The position numbers and the translations under genes are program-made. The notes beneath the pieces are model-generated. The model saw only the letters and a program-made list of their open reading frames with translations, made no database searches and had not been told where the DNA came from. This document shows positions 48,441 through 57,195 of a stretch of 64,000 nucleotides of DNA, one piece after another. Origin of the DNA: a bacterium (lineage in GTDB: Bacteria > Gemmatimonadota > Gemmatimonadetes > Longimicrobiales > RSA9); assembly GCA_003242735.1 (NCBI GenBank), contig QGVH01000016.1:1-64000 (forward strand), given 5' to 3'. How positions within the stretch are numbered: the first letter of the stretch is position 1; every line of letters begins with the position of its first letter.

Positions 48441-51254
48441 TCACCGGAGCCCCCACCGGAGACCCAGCGCGAGCGTCCGCCCCGTCCGGTAGCGGTAGCG
48501 GATCACGTCCCCCTGCCGCTCTTCGTGCACCGAGTCCAGCAGGTTCGTCACATCGAGCTTCCCGCTCAGCCCGCGGCCGATCGGGAAACGCACCGAGACG
48601 TCGAGCTGGTGCCGGGGGCGCTCGTATGTGTCCACGCGCACGGGCGCGACGGCCGCGGACACCAGACGCGGTCCGACGACGTTGTAGAGCATCGTCGCGC
48701 TCGCCGCGACCTCGTCGCCTGCCCAGGTGAGTCCCGCGTTCACCACGTACGGCGCATGGCCGACCATCGGCCGCTCACGCTTCGTGAGCGCCGACAGGGT
48801 GCTGTTCCCCGTGTCGATCCGGCTCTCCGTGATCGTGACGTTCGCGAACAGCGTCACATTCCTGAGCGATTCGGTGACGAAACCCGCATTCTTGCGGACA
48901 TCGACCTCGATGCCGTAGTTGAACGCGGACCTGGCGTTGATGAAGCTGAGCTGCGAGGCGCCGGACGTCGCGACGTCGATCGGCTCGATGGGCTTGTCGA
49001 AGTGCTTGGCGAACGCCGCGGCGCTGATCACCTCGTCGTGGCCAGGGTACCACTCCCACCGCACGTCGCCGTTCCTGACCAGCGTGCGGACGAGACTCGA
49101 GTCGCCGAACACCTCCCGGCTACCGAGCATATCCCGGTAGCTCACCGGCGCCAGCTCCCGGTACTCGGGCCTCGCCAGGGTCTGTGAGGCCGAGAGCCTC
49201 AGCATCTGGTCGCGAGAGAGCCGGATGTTCAGCGCCAACGAGGGCAGGACGTCCGTGTTCCTCCGTTCGATGCGGATCACACCGCGGCTCGTGGGCTCGA
49301 CCTCCATGTCGAGGGCCCACCGCTCGACCCGCGCCCCGGCCACCAGACGCAGCCGACTGCCCACCGCGAGATCGCCGAGCACGAAGCCGGCCGCGACCCG
49401 GTCCGTGGCCGAGTACGTCCCACCGGCCGAGTTCGGCTCGAGGGTGATCCGCGCGGCGTCGCCCTCCGTGTGAGAGCCGTAGAACAGCTCCTCGGGCGGC
49501 GCGGCGCGCTGCGACGGGCCCAACCCGCCCAGCGCGCGCAGGGTGTACGAGACGGTCCGCGCGTCCCTCCGGGTGCGTCGGAACGCGGCCCCCACCTTGA
49601 CGCCCGACTCGCGCTCCACGGGCCCGAAGGCGAGCCGGTACGCGCCGTTCAGCTCGATCGCATCCTCCGCGAGACGGGAGGTCGTCCGCTTCGCCGATTC
49701 CGCAATGAAGCCGAGCCACGCGAGGGGCAGACGCTCGCCGTCCGGGGCGAACTCGTAGCCGTAGGCGAGGTCCGCACGGTCCGGCTCCACCCGCCGGACG
49801 GACGAAGACGCCACGGACCATTCTGCCCGGCCCCTGGAGCCGAGCCGGTGCTCGCCACCGAGCTGGTTCGAGCGGACGGTGTGCTCGACGTAACGCAGCA
49901 TCGTCCGTCGGACGCTGTCCACCTGTTGGTACTCCTCGAGGGTGCCCCAGTCCTCGCGGGCCTCGTTCTCCGCAGCCCGGCTGTAGGTGTTGCGGAAGTA
50001 CAACTTGGTGTCCCTGTCGAGCTCCACGCCGAGGTCGAGCAGCCCGCCCCACAGCACGCTCGTCACGCCGGTCGAGCCACGGAAGACGTTGTACGGGGCC
50101 GGGGTGCCGAACGTGTCCGCGGGAACTGCGCGCGCGCTCACTTCGTCCTCTCGCAGTCCATGGCTGCGGGAATACGTGAGCGAGCCCGTGTAGCCCAGCC
50201 GCCGTCCGGCGATGGCCTCCTCGCCGCCGAAAGACAGGCTGCCCGAAACCCCGGGGAAGCCCGTCGAACGGCGGAACCGCCAATTCCGAGGCAGCTTGCG
50301 GATCAGGTCGTTGATCTCCGCCTGGGTGAGCCGGCTGAAGTCCTCGATGGCCATGAGCTCCGCTGGCAACGCGCGGCGGGCCGCGGCCAGCGCGAGCGAT
50401 TCACCGCCGGACGTGAACGGGACGGGCACGTCGCGCCCGATGACGAGCGCGTTCAAGCTCGTCGAGAGCGAGACCTGGACCGTGCGTCGCCCGGGGAACG
50501 ACCGCGTCCGCAGATCCACCTGCGCGCCGCTGAAGTCGCCGGGCTGATCGGGCGTGAACGTCTTCGAGGTGGTGATCGTCTCCAGGAGACCCGAAGGAAA
50601 GAGGTCGAGGGGCACGACCTTCTTCTCCGGATCCGGGCTGGGCACGCGGACCCCGTTCAGTGCCGTCGTCGTGTAGCGCTCGCCCACGCCCCGCACGATG
50701 ACGTACCTGCCGTCTCTCACCGTGACGCCGCTCATGCGCTTGACGGCCTGCGCGGCGTCGCCATCAGGACTCCGGGCGATCTGCTCCGACGTCGTCACGT
50801 CGATCACGGCCGCGGCGGTGCGTTGCTGCTCGAGCGCAGCAGTGACCGATCCCCGGTCCCGGGCCACGGACACCGTGATCCGATCCAGATCGAGGACGGC
50901 CGGCGTCAGCGCGACGTCTTGCTGCACCACTCGACCTGCTACCACTCGGATGCCACCGACCGTCTCCGTGGCGTAACCGAGGAACGTGACCGTGACCGCG
51001 TGCGTGCCCTCCGGGACGCGGACCAGCGTATAACGGCCGTCTGCGCCGGAATACGCGCGGATCTCGGAGCCGACGACCTCGATCCGCGCGCCCGGGATCG
51101 GCTGCCCCGTCGCCGCGTCCACGATCCGCCCCACGATCCGTCCGCCGGCATCCGTCGGATCCCGCCGCATCTGCGCCGTGACCGAACGCGCTGCCGGGAG
51201 CGTTGCGGCCAGAACGACGGCGCCGACGACGAGCAACCGTGCGAATCGTCTCAT
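48441..51254 (-). CDS. Large TonB-dependent receptor of the CarboxypepD_reg type, possible Pho-regulon member
   Basis: 937 residues. Signal peptide, CarboxypepD_reg domain (about 42-118: GRIVGRIVDAATGQPIPGARIEVVG), plug (about 135-245: TAAAVIDVTTSEQIARSPDGDAAQAVKRMSGVTVRDGRYVIVRGVGERYTTTALNGVRVPSPDPEKKVVPLDLFPSGLLETITTSKTFTPDQPGDFSGAQVDLRTR) and a barrel with FYGSHTEGDAARI and an aromatic C-terminus (LGLRWGLR). This plug sequence is the SusC-less outer-membrane receptor type seen in Caulobacter/Bacteroidota relatives. 11-base repeats 130 bases upstream suggest control by PhoB. ATG at 51254. Confidence 0.88.
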   Translation of the reverse strand: MRRFARLLVVGAVVLAATLPAARSVTAQMRRDPTDAGGRIVGRIVDAATGQPIPGARIEVVGSEIRAYSGADGRYTLVRVPEGTHAVTVTFLGYATETVGGIRVVAGRVVQQDVALTPAVLDLDRITVSVARDRGSVTAALEQQRTAAAVIDVTTSEQIARSPDGDAAQAVKRMSGVTVRDGRYVIVRGVGERYTTTALNGVRVPSPDPEKKVVPLDLFPSGLLETITTSKTFTPDQPGDFSGAQVDLRTRSFPGRRTVQVSLSTSLNALVIGRDVPVPFTSGGESLALAAARRALPAELMAIEDFSRLTQAEINDLIRKLPRNWRFRRSTGFPGVSGSLSFGGEEAIAGRRLGYTGSLTYSRSHGLREDEVSARAVPADTFGTPAPYNVFRGSTGVTSVLWGGLLDLGVELDRDTKLYFRNTYSRAAENEAREDWGTLEEYQQVDSVRRTMLRYVEHTVRSNQLGGEHRLGSRGRAEWSVASSSVRRVEPDRADLAYGYEFAPDGERLPLAWLGFIAESAKRTTSRLAEDAIELNGAYRLAFGPVERESGVKVGAAFRRTRRDARTVSYTLRALGGLGPSQRAAPPEELFYGSHTEGDAARITLEPNSAGGTYSATDRVAAGFVLGDLAVGSRLRLVAGARVERWALDMEVEPTSRGVIRIERRNTDVLPSLALNIRLSRDQMLRLSASQTLARPEYRELAPVSYRDMLGSREVFGDSSLVRTLVRNGDVRWEWYPGHDEVISAAAFAKHFDKPIEPIDVATSGASQLSFINARSAFNYGIEVDVRKNAGFVTESLRNVTLFANVTITESRIDTGNSTLSALTKRERPMVGHAPYVVNAGLTWAGDEVAASATMLYNVVGPRLVSAAVAPVRVDTYERPRHQLDVSVRFPIGRGLSGKLDVTNLLDSVHEERQGDVIRYRYRTGRTLALGLRWGLR

Positions 51255-51382
51255 GCTCCGTTCGCCTCCGTGCATCGGACGGCCCTGTGCCGAGCGCCGT
51301 CCGTGTTGTCCTCGAGCACTGCCGCATCGCGCTGTCCGGCGGGGAACGTAGGGCTGTCGTGTTGCGAGGCGTCGTCCGCGTC

Positions 51383-51398
51383 GTCACGAACGGGTCAC
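51383..51398 (-). promoter_or_regulatory. PHO-box-like direct repeat upstream of the large TonB receptor
   Basis: On the minus strand GTGAC CCGTTC GTGAC: two GTGAC pentamers exactly 11 bases apart (plus-strand gtcac at 51383 and 51394), the same spacing as at the porin and phoB sites. 129 bases before the ATG at 51254. Confidence 0.45.
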
Positions 51399-51476
51399 AC
51401 GACGCGGGAGAGGACTGCGATCCGCGGCCGAGAGGCGAAGGAGGTTGGGGAACGAGAGCGCGAAGGGGTCGAAGGC

Positions 51477-51543
51477 AGACGGCACACGCCGGGGCCGGCC
51501 CGTTTCCGCTCCGGCCGGCCCCGGCATCGAACGTGTGCCGTCT
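51477..51543. repeat. Compound inverted repeat, 12-bp outer and 11-bp inner stems
   Basis: Outer arms AGACGGCACACG (51477-51488) and CGTGTGCCGTCT (51532-51543) and inner arms GCCGGGGCCGG (51488-51498) and CCGGCCCCGGC (51515-51525) are each perfect; a 6-base bulge (51526-51531) sits on one side. Lies 66 bases after the stop of the oxidoreductase gene in its direction of transcription, so it may end that transcript; there is no T-run. Confidence 0.7.
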
Positions 51544-51608
51544 CGGCAGGGTCTGGATGGGTCGAACGGCCTGTGCCAGACGGGGCCGCCTCCGCGGCCC
51601 CGTGGCTC

Positions 51609-52586
51609 TCACGACGGAACGACTTCCAGCAGCACCTTTCCCGAGGTCTGCCGACCCTCGAGCAGCCGGTGCGCCTCGGCCGCTTCCTCGAGCGGGAGCT
51701 TGCGGTCGATACGCACCTTCAACTCGCCCGCGCTGATCCACGAGAACAGGTCACGCGCGCGGCCCAGCAGCTCGTCGCGCGTGGCGATGTAGTCGTTGAG
51801 CGAGGCGCGGGTGAGGAACAGCGAGCCCCGGCGCGCCAGCACTCCGATGTCGAACGGCGGCACAGAGCCGCTGGACTGGCCGAACATGACGAGCATGCCG
51901 CGCCGCTTGAGCGAGTTGAGGCTCCCTTCGAACGTCGCCTTGCCCACGGAGTCGTACACCACGTCCACGCCGTGGCCGCCGCCGAAGTGCCGCGCGGCCG
52001 TGACGAAGTCCTGGTGCGTGTAGAGGACGACCTCGTCTGCGCCGGCCTCGCGGGCGAGCTGCGCCTTCTCCTCGGTGGACGTCGTGCCGATCACGCGCGC
52101 GCCCCGCCGCTTCGCCATCTGGACGAGCAGCAGGCCGACGCCGCCGGCGGCCGCGTGCACCAGCGCGGAATGCCCTTCCCGGAGCGGGAACGTGCTGTGG
52201 GTGAGGTAGTGCGCGGTCATGCCCTGGAGCATGACGGCCGCTGCGGTGTCGAGCCCGATGCCCTCGGGCACGTGCACCAGCTTCCATGCCGGCACGATCG
52301 CGTACTCCGCGTACGCGCCGCGCTCCATGGCGTAGGCCACGCGGTCGCCCGGCCTGAACTCGGAGACGCCCGGCCCCACCGCATCCACCTCGCCCGCGGC
52401 TTCGCTGCCCGGCGTGAACGGCCCCTCGAGGGCGTACAGCCCCGTGCGGTGGTAGACGTCAATGAAGTTGAGACCCGCGTAATGGACCCGGACGCGCACC
52501 TGTCCGGGACCCGGTTCGGGGACCGGCACGTCCTCGAGGCGCAGCGTCTCGGGCCCGCCGGTCTCATGGACGACGATCGCTCGCAT
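51609..52586 (-). CDS. Zinc-free quinone oxidoreductase (MDR superfamily)
   Basis: 325 residues. Medium-chain dehydrogenase/reductase of the quinone reductase (Qor) type: GroES-like domain 28-120 ([41 protein letters not shown]), Rossmann core with [30 protein letters not shown] and [33 protein letters not shown]. No zinc-binding cysteines. NADPH:quinone reduction, detoxification. ATG at 52586 follows GGAGGGGTACA. Followed, in its own direction, by the compound inverted repeat. Confidence 0.92.
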   Translation of the reverse strand: MRAIVVHETGGPETLRLEDVPVPEPGPGQVRVRVHYAGLNFIDVYHRTGLYALEGPFTPGSEAAGEVDAVGPGVSEFRPGDRVAYAMERGAYAEYAIVPAWKLVHVPEGIGLDTAAAVMLQGMTAHYLTHSTFPLREGHSALVHAAAGGVGLLLVQMAKRRGARVIGTTSTEEKAQLAREAGADEVVLYTHQDFVTAARHFGGGHGVDVVYDSVGKATFEGSLNSLKRRGMLVMFGQSSGSVPPFDIGVLARRGSLFLTRASLNDYIATRDELLGRARDLFSWISAGELKVRIDRKLPLEEAAEAHRLLEGRQTSGKVLLEVVPS

Positions 52587-52610
52587 TGTACCCCTCCACC
52601 CTTGGCCCCG

Positions 52611-52633
52611 CCCCGCCCCGGTCCGGGGCGGGG
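52611..52633. terminator. GC hairpin downstream of the DUF885 gene
   Basis: CCCCGCCCC (52611-52619) and GGGGCGGGG (52625-52633) pair perfectly around a 5-base loop. Between the DUF885 gene stop (52883) and the oxidoreductase start, both read leftward. No T-run. Confidence 0.4.
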
Positions 52634-52679
52634 ACACCACCCACCCCGGCTGCCCCACCCGGGCGCGGGCGGGGAGATC

Positions 52680-52735
52680 CAAACTTCGAATTCGAGTTCG
52701 GAGCCTTCGAATCCTCGCTCGTTCGAGGTTCCACC
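52680..52735. promoter_or_regulatory. TTCGA-rich, AT-enriched patch with TCGAATTCGA palindrome
   Basis: A short AT-rich island inside a very GC-rich intergenic region (52587-52882). TTCGA occurs four times within 45 bases and TCGAATTCGA (52686-52695) is a perfect 10-bp palindrome. It could be a protein-binding site. No promoter motif with good spacing seen. Confidence 0.3.
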
Positions 52736-52882
52736 TGCTCGCGCGCCAGGACGCGCGCATGGGAACAGTACCCCCACCCCCGCCCTTCGTTGTCCCCGCC
52801 GTTGCGCCGCCCGCGTGGGCCGAGAGGGGCAGCGGGGCCGCCCCCGCCTCGGGGACGAGAGGGGAGGGGCGGTCAGGCCCTC

Positions 52883-54499
52883 CTACTCCAACCCCATCAC
52901 CCGCGCGATCAGCGACGGCGGGATCGTGCCCCACTCGAGCAGCCGGTCGTGGAATACGCCGAGGCGGAATCCGGTTCCCGCTCGCGCCCGGTACAGGTCG
53001 CGCAGCCGCAGGATCTCCCGCTTGCCGACCGCGTAACTCATCGGGTACGTCGCATCGGCGCAGTAACGCCGCACCTCGATCTCGGCACTCTGCCGGTCCA
53101 GCGCGGCCTCGCGGACCAGGTAATCCACCGCCTGCTCGGGCCGCCAGCCACCCGCGTGCAGGCCGACATCCACGATGACTCGGCACGCGCGCCAGAGCAG
53201 GTCGCGGAGCTGGAACAGCCGCTCCCGCGGGTCCGTGTAGAAGCCCTGCTCCCACATCAGCTCCTCGCAGTACAATGCCCACCCCTCGGCCAGCACCGGC
53301 GTCCAGAACACGCGACGCGGCTCCGAGTCCGCTCGGTTGGCACGGGAGAGCTGGAGGTGGTGGCCCGGGTAGGCCTCGTGCAGCGCCGTGATCGTGATGC
53401 CGTAGACGCTGTGCTCGCGCAGGACCTCCTCCGCCTCCGGCGCGGGAACCGTGACGAAGAACAGGCCGCGCTGCTCCGTCTCGTGCGGCGCGGGCGGCTG
53501 GTAGGCGGCGTAGGGAATCAGCGGCCGCAGGTGCTCCGGCGTCGCCACGACGGACAGCTCTTCGCCAGGCGGCGGCGTGGCCAGTTCGCGCTCCACCACG
53601 AAATCACGCGCCCGCGCCACCGCGTCGGCATACGCGTCGAGCAGCGCATCCGCCCGGGGGTGGTCCGCGCGCAACCGGTCGTACGCGCCACGCCAGCCAC
53701 GGCCGTCGCCCCCGAGCGTGGCCGCGACGTCCTCCAGCGCCCGCTCCGTCTCACGCTTCAACGCCTCGCCGTACCCGGCGAGGGAGTCTACGGTGTCCGT
53801 GAGACCGTGCGCGTAGCGCAGCCGTGCCTCGAACGAGGCGCGGCCCAGCGCAAAGTCGCCGGCGGCACGCGGCGCCAGATCCTCTTCCAGCCACCTCGCG
53901 TAGTCGGCGAGCGCTGATTCCGCGGCGCGCCGCGCGTTTTCCCACACGGCGAACTCGTGCTCGTCGTCCTCCAGGGCCCGGCCGAGGTACAACGGCAACA
54001 CCCGACCCAGGAGATCGAGCCCGCTGCGCGCGACCTGCGCGCCCATCTCGACCAGCACGGGCGCCGCGTTACGCAGGTTCTCGCGGGACTCATCCAGCAG
54101 CCGAGGCAGCTCGCGCAACCGTTCGGCCACGCGCCGCGCGCGCTCGGCCGCCGGAGCATACTCCCGCACCGCGGCGAGGTAGAGCGCGTTGAGCGGGCCC
54201 TCGAGGTAGGGCAGCGGGCTACGCTCCAGCAGCCGGACCTCCTCCAGATCGTGCAGCTCCCACGCGATGCGGGAGCGCACGAGCTCCACGTCCAGCGCCT
54301 CGACCGGGCTGCTCGGCACGTAGCGCTGGAACACGTCACGGTACTGGCGAAGATGCCGCGCCTTCTCATCGAGAGACGCGGCATCGTAGCGCTCCAGTTC
54401 GCCGTCGTATTCGTGGTGGCCCGCCGCCGTGGCTTCCGTCGGGTGAGTCCGCCACCAGAAGGCGAAGAACTCGTCCAGCAGCCGATCGAGGTCGGCCAT
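52883..54499 (-). CDS. DUF885 protein, possible zinc-dependent carboxypeptidase-like enzyme
   Basis: 538 residues, no signal peptide, mostly helical. The DUF885 signature HEAYPGHH is at 374-381 (the two His of HExxxxxH), followed by [23 protein letters not shown], as in the family distantly related to M2/M32-type metallopeptidases. The C-terminus [33 protein letters not shown] is conserved in the family. Substrate unknown. Starts at ATG 54499, 7 bases from the stop of the LeuA-like gene upstream, so probably co-transcribed. Confidence 0.9.
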   Translation of the reverse strand: MADLDRLLDEFFAFWWRTHPTEATAAGHHEYDGELERYDAASLDEKARHLRQYRDVFQRYVPSSPVEALDVELVRSRIAWELHDLEEVRLLERSPLPYLEGPLNALYLAAVREYAPAAERARRVAERLRELPRLLDESRENLRNAAPVLVEMGAQVARSGLDLLGRVLPLYLGRALEDDEHEFAVWENARRAAESALADYARWLEEDLAPRAAGDFALGRASFEARLRYAHGLTDTVDSLAGYGEALKRETERALEDVAATLGGDGRGWRGAYDRLRADHPRADALLDAYADAVARARDFVVERELATPPPGEELSVVATPEHLRPLIPYAAYQPPAPHETEQRGLFFVTVPAPEAEEVLREHSVYGITITALHEAYPGHHLQLSRANRADSEPRRVFWTPVLAEGWALYCEELMWEQGFYTDPRERLFQLRDLLWRACRVIVDVGLHAGGWRPEQAVDYLVREAALDRQSAEIEVRRYCADATYPMSYAVGKREILRLRDLYRARAGTGFRLGVFHDRLLEWGTIPPSLIARVMGLE

Positions 54500-54506
54500 G
54501 GATGGC

Positions 54507-55766
54507 TCAGCTGGTGGCGCGGGCCTGCGCCGCGCCGTACTCGCGACAGCACGCGTGCAGCTCCTCGTCCGTCAACACGCGTGCGGCCTGCTTCGCCAGT
54601 GCGAAGACCCGCTGGCAAAGGCCATCGTCGTTGTGGTCGTACCCGTTCTCGGCAAGCCAGTACTTGACGTTCGACATGCCGCTCACGTGGCTGATCTCGA
54701 TGACTTGCCGCTTGCCGAACAACCCTGCGGGCACGCCCGAATACACACGGTCCGCCAACCAGTCGTCCCCCTTCGCCCGCGCCTTGATGATCGCCGCCGC
54801 GTGCACGCCGGTACCCGTACGGAACGCGTCCGCGCCGAAGACCGGGTAGTTCGGCGGGATGGGCACGCCCGTGGCGCGCGAAGCCAGCTCGCAATACTCC
54901 GCAAGCCGGGACAGGTCGCCGTCGTGCAGGCCCAGGAGCTTCAGGTTCACGAGCAGCAAGTCCATCTCCGTGTTGCCGACCCGCTCACCGATGCCCAGCG
55001 CCGTTCCGTGCACACGGTGCACCCCGGCCTCGATCGCGGCCAGCGTGTTCGCGATGGCGAGCCCGCGGTCCCGGTGGCCGTGCCAGTCCACCTTCACGTC
55101 CTCACCGCTCGGCCGCACGATCTCGTCCAGGACGAAGCGAACCAGACTCCGCACGCCGGCGGGCGTCGCGTGGCCGACCGTGTCCGCCAGACAGATGCGG
55201 CGGGCGCCACACTCGATCGCTGTCGTGTACAGCCGCTTCAGCACCTCCGGCCGTGCGCGGGTGGTGTCCTCCGTCACGAACATGACGGGGAGCCCTTCCT
55301 TCACGGCGAAGGTCACCGCCTCCTCCGTCGCCCGCAGCATGCGGTCCAGCGTCCAGTCCTCCGCGTACTGGCGGATCGGCGAGGAACCGATGAACGTGCA
55401 CGCTTCGATCGGAATGCCCGCCTCCTGCGAGATGCGCGCGATCGGCTCCACGTCCGCGATCACGGTGCGGGCAGCGCAGTTCGCGCCGATCGGCAGGCGC
55501 TCGCGCGCGATCTCGAGGGCCAGCGCGCGCACATCCGCCACCGCGCGTGGCCCCGCGCCGGGCAACCCGATGTCCGCCGTGTGGATGCCCAGCGCGGCCA
55601 TGAGGTGCAACAGCTCGATCTTCTGTTCGATGGGGGGGTCCTGGACCGATGGCGACTGCAAGCCGTCCCGCAGGGTCTCGTCATCCAGCTCCACCACGTG
55701 CCCCGCGGGCGCAACGGGCGCACCGTCCACCCGGTTCCAGTCGTAGATCAGGTCCTCTTCCTTCAT
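54507..55766 (-). CDS. LeuA-like (isopropylmalate/homocitrate/citramalate-type) synthase
   Basis: 419 residues of the HMG-CoA lyase-like TIM-barrel family. DETLRDGLQSPS near the N-terminus (metal-binding Asp and catalytic Arg), AARTVIADVEPI, VTFAVKEGLPVMFVTEDTTRARPE, HGHRDRGLAIANTLAAIEAG (metal-binding His pair), and GERVGNTEMDLLLVNLKL. The C-terminal leucine-binding regulatory domain of classical LeuA is absent, but a C-terminal helical tail with YPVFGADAFRTGTGVHAAAIIKAR is present. Could make 2-isopropylmalate, homocitrate or citramalate. ATG 55766, divergent from the M20 peptidase. Confidence 0.85.
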   Translation of the reverse strand: MKEEDLIYDWNRVDGAPVAPAGHVVELDDETLRDGLQSPSVQDPPIEQKIELLHLMAALGIHTADIGLPGAGPRAVADVRALALEIARERLPIGANCAARTVIADVEPIARISQEAGIPIEACTFIGSSPIRQYAEDWTLDRMLRATEEAVTFAVKEGLPVMFVTEDTTRARPEVLKRLYTTAIECGARRICLADTVGHATPAGVRSLVRFVLDEIVRPSGEDVKVDWHGHRDRGLAIANTLAAIEAGVHRVHGTALGIGERVGNTEMDLLLVNLKLLGLHDGDLSRLAEYCELASRATGVPIPPNYPVFGADAFRTGTGVHAAAIIKARAKGDDWLADRVYSGVPAGLFGKRQVIEISHVSGMSNVKYWLAENGYDHNDDGLCQRVFALAKQAARVLTDEELHACCREYGAAQARATS

Positions 55767-55797
55767 GCCTGCCCTCACGAGAGGCGAGCCCACTGGC

Positions 55798-55827
55798 AAG
55801 ATGCCGGGGCCGTGCTTTTATTGTCAA
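55798..55827 (-). promoter_or_regulatory. Possible promoter of the LeuA-like gene
   Basis: TTGACA on the minus strand (55822-55827) is a perfect -35, within an A/T-rich patch; CATCTT (55798-55803) after 18 bases is a weak -10. About 32-60 bases before the ATG at 55766. Confidence 0.4.
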
Positions 55828-55901
55828 CCGAAGTCCGACGGCGCGGACGACGTCGTCGCCCGCCCCGCCGGCGACGCCGCGTCACCCACGAGAGACGGGC
55901 C

Positions 55902-57116
55902 ATGGCCGACCCCACAGCCGAGATCGAACGCATCGCGAAGCTTCCCGAGATCGCCCGCGCGAGGCAACTCCTGCGCCAGACGGACGATGAGACGCTGGCC
56001 GACCAGGCGGAGCTGGCCGCGATCCCCGCGCCGCCGTTCGGCGAGACGCCGCGCGCGCAACGGGTGCTGGAGCGCTTCCGTGAGATCGGCCTGGAGGACG
56101 CCGCGATCGATGACGTCGGCAACGTCCTCGCCCGGCTGCCCGGCTCGGCGCGTGGCGACGCGGCGCCCGTCATCCTCTCCGCGCACCTCGACACCGTGTT
56201 CCCGGAAGGCACCGACCTCACGGTCCGCAGGAACGGGCAGAAGATCCACGCCCCCGGCATCGCCGATGACGCCCGCGGCCTCGCCGCGATCCTCGCCATC
56301 GCCCGCGTGCTCGTGCAGGCCGGCGTCCGCACCGGCGCGCCCGTCGTCTTCGTCGCGACCGTGGGCGAAGAGGGCGCCGGCGACCTGCGGGGCGTGAAGC
56401 ACCTGTTCCGCCAGGGCTCGCCATGGCGCAGCGCCGCCGGCTTCGTCTCGCTGGACGGCACCGGCTGCCGCCGGATCGTGCACCGCGCCGTGGGCTCACG
56501 GCGCCTGCGGGTCACGTTCACCGGCCCCGGCGGCCACTCCTGGGCCGATTGGGGCTGCGCCAACCCCGTCCACGCCCTCGGCCTCGCCATCGCCCGTCTC
56601 GCGCGGATCGAGATCCCGTCACAGCCCCGTAGCGCGCTGACCGTCGCCCGCGTCGGCGGCGGCACCGGCGTCAACGTCATCCCTGATCGCGCCTGGTGCG
56701 AGCTGGACATCCGCAGCGAGGATGGCGCCGCCCTGCGGCGACTGGGAGCGGAGGCGGAGGAGGCGTTGCGGGCGGCCGTCGCCGAGGTCAACGGCCAGCG
56801 CCGCCGCGGCACCCGCGCCCTGGCACTCGACATCGAAGTGATCGGCGACCGGCCCACGGGCGTGACGCCGCCCGGCTCACCGCTCGTCCGCGCGGCCAGG
56901 GCAGCCACCCGCTTCGTCGGCTACGCGCCCGAGCTCGTGGCGTCCTCCACCGACGCCAACGTCCCCATCGCCCTCGGCATCCCCGCCATCGCGATGGGTG
57001 CGGGCGGTGAGTCCGGCGGGACGCACACGCTGGACGAATGGTACGCGAACGACGGCGGCGTCGAGGGTCTGGAACGCGCGCTGCTGACCGTGCTGGCCGT
57101 CGCGGGTGTGGCCTGA
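55902..57116 (+). CDS. M20-family metallopeptidase (dipeptidase/aminoacylase type)
   Basis: 404 residues. Zinc ligands: His95/Asp97 in SAHLDTVFP, Asp in GIADDARGL, catalytic Glu156 with Glu157 in GEEGAGDL, Asp in LDGTGC. Inserted dimerisation domain about 200-310 (VTFTGPGGHSWADWGCANPVHALG, the GGHSW motif). Cytoplasmic; close to PepT/aminoacylase-like enzymes. Start ATG 55902; first 20 residues (TAEIERIAKLPEIARARQLLR) form a helix before the catalytic core. Confidence 0.9.
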   Translation: MADPTAEIERIAKLPEIARARQLLRQTDDETLADQAELAAIPAPPFGETPRAQRVLERFREIGLEDAAIDDVGNVLARLPGSARGDAAPVILSAHLDTVFPEGTDLTVRRNGQKIHAPGIADDARGLAAILAIARVLVQAGVRTGAPVVFVATVGEEGAGDLRGVKHLFRQGSPWRSAAGFVSLDGTGCRRIVHRAVGSRRLRVTFTGPGGHSWADWGCANPVHALGLAIARLARIEIPSQPRSALTVARVGGGTGVNVIPDRAWCELDIRSEDGAALRRLGAEAEEALRAAVAEVNGQRRRGTRALALDIEVIGDRPTGVTPPGSPLVRAARAATRFVGYAPELVASSTDANVPIALGIPAIAMGAGGESGGTHTLDEWYANDGGVEGLERALLTVLAVAGVA

Positions 57117-57123
57117 AAGCGCC

Positions 57124-57166
57124 GGCGCCCCGACGCCGCCGTCACCGGCACGCGGCTCGGGGCGCC
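57124..57166. terminator. 10-bp inverted repeat between convergent genes
   Basis: GGCGCCCCGA (57124-57133) and TCGGGGCGCC (57157-57166) pair perfectly around a 23-base spacer in the short gap between the M20 peptidase stop (57116) and the convergent nucleotidyltransferase stop (57196). Confidence 0.45.
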
Positions 57167-57195
57167 CCGCAGATCCCGACCCCCTCGGGGCGCGG

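Larger units (their letters stand above)
51255..51608. other. Intergenic region with a large compound hairpin and PHO-box-like repeat
   Basis: About 354 bases without a gene. Contains the Pho-type repeats (51383-51398) and the inverted repeat at 51477-51543, but no coding frame that resembles a protein. Confidence 0.5.

Noticed and set aside
52217-52777. Minus-strand frame upstream of the quinone oxidoreductase that would extend it
   Set aside because: The extension is in another frame than the oxidoreductase and shows only Gly/Arg/Pro-rich sequence; ATG at 52586 with GGAGG is a good start.
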